Shown: positions 1 to 5,638 of the stretch, in pieces
How positions within the stretch are numbered: the stretch's first letter is position 1
Layout of the letters: each line of letters opens with the position of its first letter
Assembly (NCBI GenBank): GCA_028691175.1
Contig: JAQUZU010000011.1
Span: 1 to 5,638 of the forward strand
DNA length: 5,638 bases
DNA from: Candidatus Kapaibacterium sp.
GTDB lineage: Bacteria; Bacteroidota; Ignavibacteria; Kapaibacteriales; UBA2268
Reading direction: 5' to 3'
Program-made: the position numbers and the translations under genes
Notes under the pieces: generated by a model
What the model saw: the letters and a program-made list of their open reading frames with translations, nothing else
Database searches by the model: none
Told to the model about the DNA's origin: nothing

Positions 1-1603
1 CATCAGCTTTTGCTAAACAACCGACATAATCAAATCTCATTAAAACACAGTTTACACTATTACCCGAAGGCGGCATAGATTCAATATCTGTAACCGGAAA
101 ATTAAGTTCAGAGTTATCTGAACCGGTTAAGTGAGTTAAAGCAAATATTCTGTCAGAATCAGCATCATAAAATATATCATCGGAATAGTCACTTGTTTTT
201 GATCCTAAATAGCTCTGAAAACCGAATTCCTTAGTATTATTATCGAATACTGCAAATCCAAGATCTCTTTTGCCTTGTTGATTTTGTTCTATCTGGAACG
301 CATTTGCTGTTGGAGTAAGCCAATTTTGAGAAGAACTATTATAAATCATATAACGATTATTCGGCAATGAAATCACTCGCGGATAAAATTGATTAATCAA
401 ACTAACACTTGAGAAAGTTTTCTGAACAAATATATTATAATCGACTTGACTTGACCAGTCATCGGATAAGTCTAAGGAACAAAATACGAACTCATTATCG
501 CCTTCGATTGAGAAATACTTATCGTTTACAGCAGTACCAAATATTCTTAATCCACCATTATCCAGCAATTCGAGAGACGAAATATCTCCTTTCCAGATGT
601 AGGAAGAATATAGTAAAGTTGACAAATCAGGAGTTAATTTTGATACAACGGAAATTGGAGCAAAATAATCCATAGGCGGTTGCACGGCCTGACTCGGATC
701 AAAACTATATTCAGGACATGTAATTCTGAAAGCATTATTTGTAACCGGGTAGTCCTTTGGCAAATCATAATCCATAACTCCACCACCAATAACTTCACTA
801 ATACTAATTGTCTGAGAAAAAATAATATTTCCTTGATCGTCGAATAAGAGATTATTAGGGCACTCCGTTCCATTACCGCCTAAGTATGTACCTGCCAACA
901 GTTTACGATTGGCAAAATCAAAGCAGGAAATATATGTATTGTTGCTAAAGTTTCTGTTTTTCATATAGGCATTGTCGGTAGTCAAAATTCCGTCCGGATA
1001 AGCAAATACGTCATAAGCTACCAGATCTTGTCTAATGAAAACAACTTTTCCCCCGCGAACAGCAAAATCTTTAATACTTCCTTCTTCGTCAGTTCCTCTA
1101 AAAAATACTCCGTCTAAAACTTCAAAAGTCGAAGGGCCGATTTTAATGAAGCACTGCCCACCATAGTAAGATAATGCTAAAATCGAGTCAGCCGCCGTAT
1201 TATTCATTTTGATTACATTATTATCGCCTGTACCTGAAAGTATTGTTGGCAAAGGAAGATTATTTTCAACTGCACCAAAGCAATCTCGACTTGAATAAAC
1301 AGCATAAAGCATTCCATCGTCGCCGATTTTTAACAAACCACCCTTATAGTTATTTGCTTCATCCACTACAAGCGAGTCTGCAACAATAAAATTATTTTTA
1401 TCTATTTTATATATAATCTTACCGGTAGCAACAGCCATGAACTGTTCATCTAAACTAACGAACGACGGCTTGTTATTATAATATGTATAAAGATCGGTAT
1501 CAGAATTGATATACCTACTCTTTAGCCCGTTATTTGATGGCGAAGCCTGCAAAGACAAATTGCAAATAATTGACGCAGCCAGTAGTAAAATTGACTTTTT
1601 CAT
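1..1603 (-). CDS. Secreted SBBP-like beta-propeller protein (3' end outside window)
   Basis: The frame is open for 534 codons from the ATG at 1603 to the left edge, with no stop, so the C-terminus is missing. The protein begins MKKSILLLAASIICNLSLQA, a signal peptide with probable cleavage after LQA (residue 20). The mature part is rich in Asn, Asp, Gly and aromatic residues. It carries at least three degenerate SBBP-type propeller units: TYLGGNGTE with a following DDQGNII (about 239-257) and DYPVTNNAF (284-292); LLYSSYIW with DNGGLRIFGT (about 330-355); and TANAFQ (432-437), then YLGSKTSDYSDD (465 on), DADSDRIFALT and FPVT (502-505). Such proteins are surface or secreted and their ligands are usually unknown. 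A T9SS sorting domain might lie beyond the edge. The start is supported by GGAGG four bases upstream. Secretion is near certain; the propeller call rests on motif recognition by eye. Confidence 0.8.
   Translation of the reverse strand, partial: MKKSILLLAASIICNLSLQASPSNNGLKSRYINSDTDLYTYYNNKPSFVSLDEQFMAVATGKIIYKIDKNNFIVADSLVVDEANNYKGGLLKIGDDGMLYAVYSSRDCFGAVENNLPLPTILSGTGDNNVIKMNNTAADSILALSYYGGQCFIKIGPSTFEVLDGVFFRGTDEEGSIKDFAVRGGKVVFIRQDLVAYDVFAYPDGILTTDNAYMKNRNFSNNTYISCFDFANRKLLAGTYLGGNGTECPNNLLFDDQGNIIFSQTISISEVIGGGVMDYDLPKDYPVTNNAFRITCPEYSFDPSQAVQPPMDYFAPISVVSKLTPDLSTLLYSSYIWKGDISSLELLDNGGLRIFGTAVNDKYFSIEGDNEFVFCSLDLSDDWSSQVDYNIFVQKTFSSVSLINQFYPRVISLPNNRYMIYNSSSQNWLTPTANAFQIEQNQQGKRDLGFAVFDNNTKEFGFQSYLGSKTSDYSDDIFYDADSDRIFALTHLTGSDNSELNFPVTDIESMPPSGNSVNCVLMRFDYVGCLAKAD
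1527..1553. repeat. 27-bp direct repeat, copy 1 (signal-peptide cleavage region)
   Basis: These 27 bases are identical to 2354-2380. In the minus-strand reading frame they cover LQASPSNN and the first base pair of the next Gly codon of the propeller protein, spanning the predicted signal peptidase site. Identity stops abruptly on both sides (C against G at the low-coordinate edge, G against T at the high-coordinate edge). Confidence 0.9.
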
Positions 1604-1607
1604 AAGA

Positions 1608-1612
1608 CCTCC
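1608..1612 (-). promoter_or_regulatory. Shine-Dalgarno site of the propeller gene
   Basis: The minus strand reads GGAGG followed by TCTT and then the ATG at 1603. This is the only strong Shine-Dalgarno sequence seen before a start in this window, and it fixes the start of the propeller gene directly in front of the signal peptide. Confidence 0.7.
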
Positions 1613-1640
1613 AATGATAAAAAAGAAACAATATTTTATT

Positions 1641-1667
1641 ATTGTAAAATTAAAAAAAAACAAACAA
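1641..1667 (-). promoter_or_regulatory. Weak promoter candidate for the propeller gene
   Basis: On the minus strand TTGTTT (1667-1662) and TACAAT (1646-1641) resemble -35 and -10 boxes separated by 15 bases, shorter than the usual 17. The spacer contains a run of nine T (1660-1652). The position fits a promoter, since the previous gene's terminator hairpin lies at 1702-1726, but in DNA this AT-rich such matches arise easily by chance. Confidence 0.25.
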
Positions 1668-1694
1668 TATCCAAACTTTATTTTATTTTTCCCC

Positions 1695-1726
1695 AAAGAA
1701 AATGCCCGCTCAAATTGAGCAGGCAT
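1695..1726 (-). terminator. Intrinsic terminator of the small secreted protein gene
   Basis: In the minus-strand transcript, arms at 1726-1717 and 1711-1702 (ATGCCTGCTC and GAGCGGGCAT) form a 10-bp stem with one U-G wobble and a five-base loop. It is followed by an imperfect U tract (UUUCUUU). It begins 24 bases after the stop codon at 1750. The wobble pairs only in minus-strand RNA (it is a C-A mismatch in plus-strand RNA), which supports the assigned direction. Confidence 0.75.
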
Positions 1727-1749
1727 GAATTTATAATATAATTTGAAGT

Positions 1750-2436
1750 TTATTTGCAGAAATTATGATTATAAATCAGTAAATCATCAACTATACCGGC
1801 AAAAGATTGATAAACTGCAATAGTATATCTACAGCCTGAAGGCAAGTTGGAAATATTGAAAGTGTAGTTATTCGATACTTCTATCGGCTCGGATAAAGTA
1901 TTTCCGGAAACCAGATCAACTAGTTGTGCTTTCACCGGTTTATCCGTAATCAATTCTATTGTGCTTTCTGTTCTCAAAATTTCTGTATCAGCAAAATTTG
2001 CAGCAGGAATCGCATCAAGATAACTAAATTCGAAAATATATTCAACTTTCAATTCGCACGAAGATCCATCAGGTTCGTACTCAGTCGAAGTAACGCTAAC
2101 CGGCTCCAAATAATTTAATAAAGCAACGCTGATTGCAGTAGTCTGTTTGTTTCTGTTTTCGTTAGCCATATTCCAAACATTTTGCCCGTTGTAATTTACA
2201 ATTTCGGGTCTTTTTCCTACATTGACAACTTTGCCGTCACACGCCCTCACTTCGACGTACACACACTTGTCATTGTAATTCCATTTTTCTACTCTGCTCA
2301 TTGCTGAGCTACCTTCACACGGGAAATACTCGACGGTAGTAGTATACGTTCCGCCGTTATTTGATGGCGAAGCCTGCAAATCCGAGTAAAAACAAAGCGT
2401 TCCTACCAATACCAAAAGAACCAGAAAATTTTTCAT
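1750..2436 (-). CDS. Small secreted cysteine-containing protein, T9SS-like C-terminus
   Basis: I do not recognise the family. The frame can be opened from a TTG at 2481, but the ATG at 2436 is preferred because it starts a standard signal peptide (MKNFLVLLVLVGTLCFYSDL, then QA|SPSNNG), giving 228 residues. The mature protein has six cysteines, at about 40, 58, 66, 127, 202 and 227, consistent with disulfides after export. The last 60 or so residues look like a compact beta-sandwich resembling a type A T9SS sorting domain: STIELITDKPVKAQLVDL, then YTFNISNLPSGCRYTIAVY (about 191-209) and a final strand LLIYNHNF. That would route it through the outer membrane, but the match is divergent. No good Shine-Dalgarno precedes the ATG (AGTGG only). 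A sigma70-like promoter lies upstream and a terminator follows, so it is probably monocistronic. The leader shares a 27-bp identical segment with the next gene. Confidence 0.85.
   Translation of the reverse strand: MKNFLVLLVLVGTLCFYSDLQASPSNNGGTYTTTVEYFPCEGSSAMSRVEKWNYNDKCVYVEVRACDGKVVNVGKRPEIVNYNGQNVWNMANENRNKQTTAISVALLNYLEPVSVTSTEYEPDGSSCELKVEYIFEFSYLDAIPAANFADTEILRTESTIELITDKPVKAQLVDLVSGNTLSEPIEVSNNYTFNISNLPSGCRYTIAVYQSFAGIVDDLLIYNHNFCK
2354..2380. repeat. 27-bp direct repeat, copy 2 (signal-peptide cleavage region)
   Basis: Identical to 1527-1553 and in the same position relative to the protein, encoding LQASPSNN plus part of the next Gly codon. The copies are 827 bases apart in the same orientation. 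The hydrophobic cores upstream and the mature sequences downstream do not look alike. Confidence 0.9.
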
Positions 2437-2526
2437 AAAAGACCACTTTGAAAAATTATTAATAAGTAGAAAATTAACCAATAGAATTTGTACGTACTAT
2501 AATTCTGTTGCGTAGTAATTTACGAA

Positions 2527-2555
2527 ATATTACCCACTTTTCCAAATATTTTCAA
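2527..2555 (-). promoter_or_regulatory. Sigma70-like promoter for the small secreted protein gene
   Basis: On the minus strand TTGAAA (2555-2550) and TAATAT (2532-2527) are separated by exactly 17 bases, close to the TTGACA/TATAAT consensus. Transcription would begin near 2520, leaving an untranslated leader of about 84 bases before the ATG at 2436. The element lies just past the terminator of the previous gene, where a new promoter is expected. AT-rich sequence makes chance matches possible. Confidence 0.5.
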
Positions 2556-2573
2556 CATTTTTTGATTATTTAT

Positions 2574-2603
2574 AAAAAAAAGGGCACGGCAAAAGCCGTG
2601 TCC
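2574..2603 (-). terminator. Intrinsic terminator of the carboxyltransferase gene
   Basis: On the minus strand, arms GGACACGGC (2603-2595) and GCCGTGCCC (2590-2582) flank a TTTT loop, forming a nine-position GC-rich stem with one A-C mismatch, followed directly by eight T (2581-2574). It starts 59 bases past the stop codon at 2663. The mismatch is a G-U pair in the opposite orientation, but the U tract exists only on the minus strand, so it acts mainly for the carboxyltransferase gene. Confidence 0.88.
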
Positions 2604-2662
2604 TTATATATTATGATTTGAAATAATCGCCCTTCGGCAAGTTCATGGAACCTGTTCGGGGA

Positions 2663-4198
2663 TTATTTCTTTTCTTTGTCTTTCATTGTTTCTACCTGAA
2701 CTTCGAATTCTTTTTCGCCAACGCTTACGCGCATAACTTTTCTGTTTTCGACGTCCATAGTATTTGTAGCGCCTTTTTTGAGTTCCGGCATAGTGCTGAG
2801 TTTGCGAACTTGGCACTGCGCATTACCTTTAAGGAATATAATACCTTTGGTTTGACCGGATACTGCGATAAAGACGTTTTCTTCAGTAGTCGGAATACCT
2901 TCGTTTTCGAGTTGCTTAGTCCAATATGCAATACCCTTCTTCTCATCTCGTTCCGCGATATCAACCGGATTTTCGGTTGTTGGCTCGAGTTTGAGTTGCT
3001 CAACAGCATGTTTAACAACTTCCGGATCCGGAGCAACAGGGGTACGACCGAAATAGCCGAGAACCATTTTACCGTAGCCATCTGCTATTTTCTCCCATTT
3101 ACCGGCAACAACATTATTGAATGCCTGCTGGAAGTAGAACTGCGAAACCGGAGTAACTGAAGTACCGAATCCGCCTTTAGACACAACTTCTTGCATTTCG
3201 TTAATAACAGCATCGAATTTGTCGAGCAAATCGAAATCGCGCATCATCTGGGTATTTGCAGTCAAAGCGCCACCCGGCATCGGCGAGAACGAAATAACCG
3301 GCGAAACATGAGTTGCTTCAGGCGGAATAAAGTAATCTTTCAACTGATTCTTAAAGAACTCTTCGTATTCTCTAACTTTATAGATATCAAGGCCTAAATC
3401 ATAGTTTTTGCCTTTCAGAGCATGCATCAAAACAAGCAAGTCAGGCTGGCTTGTACCGCCGGAAACCGGTGCCACAGCTGTATCGAGACCATCTGCACCG
3501 CCTTCGAGAGCAGCGAGATAGCATGATATGGATACGCCGGCAGTTTCATGAGAGTGCAGGCGGATATGAGTATCTTCCGGCAAGAGTTTGCGAGCCATTT
3601 TTATTGTTTCATAGATTTTTTGCGGGCTTGAAGTACCGCTTGCATCTTTGAAGCATACACTATGATACGGAATACCTGCGTCGAGGATTGCGCGGAGTGT
3701 AGTCTCATAGAACTTAACGTCATGAGCACCGGTGCATCCCGGAGGAAGGTCCATCAAAGTAACCACTACTTCGTGCTTTAAACCGTGCTTTACGATCATC
3801 TCACCACTATAAGTAAGGTTCTGCACGTCATTCAGCGCATCGAAGTTTCTGATGGTAGTAGTACCGTGTTTTTTAAAGAGTTTAGCGTGCATCTCGATCA
3901 CATCTCGCGGAGCAGTATCGAGGGCTACGGTATTTACACCGCGCGACAAAGTCTGCAAGTTTGCGTCCGGACCGGCTAATTCTCTGAATTTATCCATTAT
4001 TTCAAACGGATCTTCGTTCAGATAGAATAATGGAGCTTGGAATCTGGCACCTCCGCCAAATTCAAGGTGAGTCAGCCCGGCATTGCGAGCGGCTTCGATA
4101 CACGGAGAAAAATCTTCAAATTTTACTCTTCCGCCAAATACCGACTGGAAACCATCGCGCATGGAGGTATCCATGATGTCAATGAATTTTTTTGCCAT
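2663..4198 (-). CDS. PycB/OadA-type carboxyltransferase subunit lacking a biotinyl domain
   Basis: A complete 511-residue protein. The N-terminal 300 residues form the HMGL/DRE-type TIM-barrel carboxyltransferase domain: DTSMRDGFQS (10-19; D15 is a metal ligand by analogy to transcarboxylase 5S), EFGGGARF (46-53), FKDASG (183-188; K184 the carbamylated lysine), HSHE (215-218; H215 and H217 metal ligands) and SGGTSQP (246-252). The conserved PycB/OadA C-terminal region follows (MPGGALTANTQ 307-317, FQQAFNNV 356-363, GYFGRTPVAPDPEV 381-394). The enzyme moves CO2 between carboxybiotin and a 2-oxoacid, usually pyruvate to oxaloacetate, in the cytoplasm. From memory it most resembles the pyruvate carboxylase B subunit of Campylobacterota; oxaloacetate decarboxylase or 2-oxoglutarate carboxylase are alternatives. 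It stops after FEVQVETMKDKEKK, before the usual linker and biotinyl domain with its MKM lysine. The start is ATG with an A-rich leader and no Shine-Dalgarno. Confidence 0.93.
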   Translation of the reverse strand: MAKKFIDIMDTSMRDGFQSVFGGRVKFEDFSPCIEAARNAGLTHLEFGGGARFQAPLFYLNEDPFEIMDKFRELAGPDANLQTLSRGVNTVALDTAPRDVIEMHAKLFKKHGTTTIRNFDALNDVQNLTYSGEMIVKHGLKHEVVVTLMDLPPGCTGAHDVKFYETTLRAILDAGIPYHSVCFKDASGTSSPQKIYETIKMARKLLPEDTHIRLHSHETAGVSISCYLAALEGGADGLDTAVAPVSGGTSQPDLLVLMHALKGKNYDLGLDIYKVREYEEFFKNQLKDYFIPPEATHVSPVISFSPMPGGALTANTQMMRDFDLLDKFDAVINEMQEVVSKGGFGTSVTPVSQFYFQQAFNNVVAGKWEKIADGYGKMVLGYFGRTPVAPDPEVVKHAVEQLKLEPTTENPVDIAERDEKKGIAYWTKQLENEGIPTTEENVFIAVSGQTKGIIFLKGNAQCQVRKLSTMPELKKGATNTMDVENRKVMRVSVGEKEFEVQVETMKDKEKK

Positions 4199-4338
4199 GT
4201 TTTTATTTTCGTTTTTTATTTAACATACACAATATTTTAGTCTATTAAATTGCCCTTTTTGACTTAAGTAATAAAACCTGTCTCATGGACAAAGCAAAAG
4301 CATATAAATTTACGGAATTATTTTTAAATATCATAATT

Positions 4339-4361
4339 TTAATTTTTTTCGAAAAAATTAA
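4339..4361 (-). terminator. Weak AT-only hairpin after the modular secreted protein gene
   Basis: Beginning two bases after the stop codon, complementary A and T tracts centred on CG at 4350-4351 can form a stem of about 10 bp with one bulged base. It has no GC-rich stem and no clean U tract after it, so it may be only a weak terminator or a chance product of AT-rich sequence. Confidence 0.25.
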
Positions 4362-4362
4362 T

Positions 4363-5638
4363 TTATAACAGAATTATTTTGCGGATTGCATCTGTATTAA
4401 TATCGCTTGAGATTTCGACGAGTATTATTTTTGCGGTAAATCCTTCGAGCAAATATTCTCCGGAAAAATCTCCACTATAGAGCAAATTCCCAAGCAAATC
4501 ATAAATACGCAACCTGTTATACTGCACTGTGTTTGCCAAAGATCCAGTCAAATTCCTATTATCAAAAGACAATATTTTGGTCATTCGATTGTATTTTATC
4601 GATAAATTTTTTACAATTTCTTTTACGGACGAATATCGGAACGCATCGGACATTGCTTTGCAACCATTTTTTGCAGTTATTTCCACGCGATATTCGCCTT
4701 CGTGCTTGAGCACAATCGACTTCAACGTATCGCCGGACAAAACAGCACCATCCAAATACCATTGATATGCCGGAGCGACAATCATACACTGCAGAAGACT
4801 GTCCTGACGCCCGATTATGGGCTTTTGAGGCGACGCCTTTGCGAGAACGGTCAACGTATCCGAGTAGCCGTAAAATCCCTCCGAATTAGTTACACGCAAC
4901 CAGTATTCTCCGGCGGCAGTAATTGCAATTTCGCGATTGGTCGAACCGTCAGACCACAAGTATGCAGGAAATTCGTCTTCCGACGAAAGCAGCAAAGTAT
5001 CGCCCCTACAAAGCAAATAAGGACTCGAAATGCCAAAACTGAAAGTAAAATTTTCGCCGACTGAAATCGCTACGTTTCCGGAACTTGCAATGCAACCGTA
5101 AATATTTGTAGCGGTACAAGCGACAGTGCCGGGAGATGTCTCTGCCCAAGCAACCGTTATTCTCGGCGTCCCTGCTCCGGAAACGATCTCGCCTCCTGCA
5201 ACCTCCCAGAAATACGTTATATTCTCATATTCGGGAACAGAGTACGTAGATTGGCTGTTTTTCAGCACGCCACGCGGACCGGCAATAGAAATTTCCGGCA
5301 TTTCTGCAACTTCTATATGAATGCTGTCCGAGAATGAATTTCCGAGGACATCATATCCGGTGATGCGATAATCGCAGGTTGATTCGGGCAAGATGACATA
5401 AACGCTGTCAGATATTTTTGTTACGCCATACTCCGGAACAAATTCAATGCTCGGTGTGCCTACAAAGTCGCCAGAAAAGGATAACTTAACCATAACAGAA
5501 TCGCTTTGGCAGAGGTATAGATTGTTTTTGCTTAGTTCAAGTCCGCCGACGAGTTCAATTTCGAACGAGAGAGGTTCAAGATATCGCATTACTTTTATGT
5601 TTGAAAGGAAAATATTCTGTCCGCCCAATTGATCACCC
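4363..5638 (-). CDS. C-terminal part of a modular PKD/Ig-like protein with T9SS-type sorting domain
   Basis: The frame is open to the right edge (GDQLGGQNIF at the boundary), so this is a 5'-partial gene with 424 residues visible. A TTG at 5628 is in frame but is unlikely to be the start, because no signal peptide follows and coding continues upstream. Counting from that TTG codon: residues 38-108 are a beta-rich module; 112-190 a PKD-like module (YFWEVAGGEIVSGAGTPRIT, then TATNIYGC); 195-262 an Ig-like module (AYLWSDGST, AGEYWLRVTNSEG); 265-335 another (AYQWYLDGAVLSGDT, GEYRVEITAKNGC). Residues 341-421 resemble a type A T9SS sorting domain, with LRIYDLLGNLLYSGDFSGEY and a terminal IRKIILL. 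Such proteins are exported adhesins, enzymes or filament components; the functional domain, if any, lies in the missing N-terminal part. Regulation cannot be judged. Confidence 0.85.
   Translation of the reverse strand, partial: GDQLGGQNIFLSNIKVMRYLEPLSFEIELVGGLELSKNNLYLCQSDSVMVKLSFSGDFVGTPSIEFVPEYGVTKISDSVYVILPESTCDYRITGYDVLGNSFSDSIHIEVAEMPEISIAGPRGVLKNSQSTYSVPEYENITYFWEVAGGEIVSGAGTPRITVAWAETSPGTVACTATNIYGCIASSGNVAISVGENFTFSFGISSPYLLCRGDTLLLSSEDEFPAYLWSDGSTNREIAITAAGEYWLRVTNSEGFYGYSDTLTVLAKASPQKPIIGRQDSLLQCMIVAPAYQWYLDGAVLSGDTLKSIVLKHEGEYRVEITAKNGCKAMSDAFRYSSVKEIVKNLSIKYNRMTKILSFDNRNLTGSLANTVQYNRLRIYDLLGNLLYSGDFSGEYLLEGFTAKIILVEISSDINTDAIRKIILL

Noticed and set aside
634..873. A 79-codon minus-strand frame and a plus-strand frame at 409-675
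   Set aside because: Both lie within the open 534-codon frame of the propeller protein, which has a signal peptide and propeller motifs; these are out-of-frame shadows.
1506..1718. A 70-codon plus-strand reading frame across the intergenic region and the leader of the propeller gene
   Set aside because: It runs through the A/T-rich promoter region and into a terminator hairpin, with Lys/Ile/Phe-rich composition typical of non-coding AT-rich DNA.
2437..2481. Extension of the small secreted protein to a TTG start at 2481
   Set aside because: It would place 15 mostly polar or mixed residues before a perfect signal peptide, and TTG has no ribosome binding site; the ATG at 2436 is the natural start.
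2645..3160. A 171-codon plus-strand reading frame, antisense to the carboxyltransferase gene
   Set aside because: It lies within a strongly conserved enzyme gene on the other strand, has no ribosome binding site or recognisable domain, and starts beside that gene's stop codon. It is a shadow frame.
4288..4304. Short hairpin around GTCCATGAGAC in the leader region of the carboxyltransferase
   Set aside because: Only three paired bases (GTC/GAC) with a five-base loop; not enough for a riboswitch or attenuator claim.
4199..4338. Promoter of the carboxyltransferase gene
   Set aside because: A promoter must lie in or before this gap, but no pair of boxes with good spacing, nor a Bacteroidetes-type TAnnTTTG, stood out; naming one would be guesswork.
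4702..5064. A 120-codon plus-strand reading frame, antisense to the modular secreted protein
   Set aside because: Arg/Ser/Gln-rich low-information translation with no domain or start signal; the minus-strand frame has clear PKD/Ig-like and sorting-domain patterns.

Overview
This AT-rich window looks like a chromosomal segment from a member of the FCB (Fibrobacteres-Chlorobi-Bacteroidetes) supergroup, perhaps near Ignavibacteria or Kapabacteria. The lineage is an inference. It rests on secreted proteins whose C-termini resemble type IX secretion (T9SS) sorting domains, PKD/Ig-like modules of a style common in that group, an SBBP-type beta-propeller protein, and A-rich start regions with little Shine-Dalgarno signal. 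No RNA gene, CRISPR array, transposase or phage gene was seen.

All four supported genes lie on the minus strand, so transcription runs from high to low coordinates. From 5638 down to 4363 is the C-terminal part of a large modular secreted protein whose start lies outside the window. From 4198 to 2663 is a complete carboxyltransferase of the PycB/OadA family, followed by a clear intrinsic terminator at 2574-2603. From 2436 to 1750 is a small cysteine-containing secreted protein with its own promoter candidate and terminator. From 1603 off the left edge runs the N-terminal 534 residues of a secreted beta-propeller (SBBP-like) protein. No gene-free stretch exceeds 300 bases; the gaps are 164, 226 and 146 bases and hold only regulatory elements.

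The genes do not form one obvious pathway. The carboxyltransferase is a cytoplasmic metabolic enzyme (pyruvate or 2-oxoacid carboxylation, or oxaloacetate decarboxylation) set among three exported proteins. It ends just before the place where relatives carry a biotinyl domain, and no carrier gene follows it here, so the biotin carrier must be supplied from elsewhere.

The most unusual signal is a 27-base identical repeat shared by the two leftmost genes. It sits exactly at the signal-peptide cleavage region and encodes LQASPSNNG in both (the last G codon is only partly inside the repeat), although the rest of the two proteins looks unrelated. The translation-start contexts of the two genes also resemble each other. 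This suggests a shared or copied export leader.
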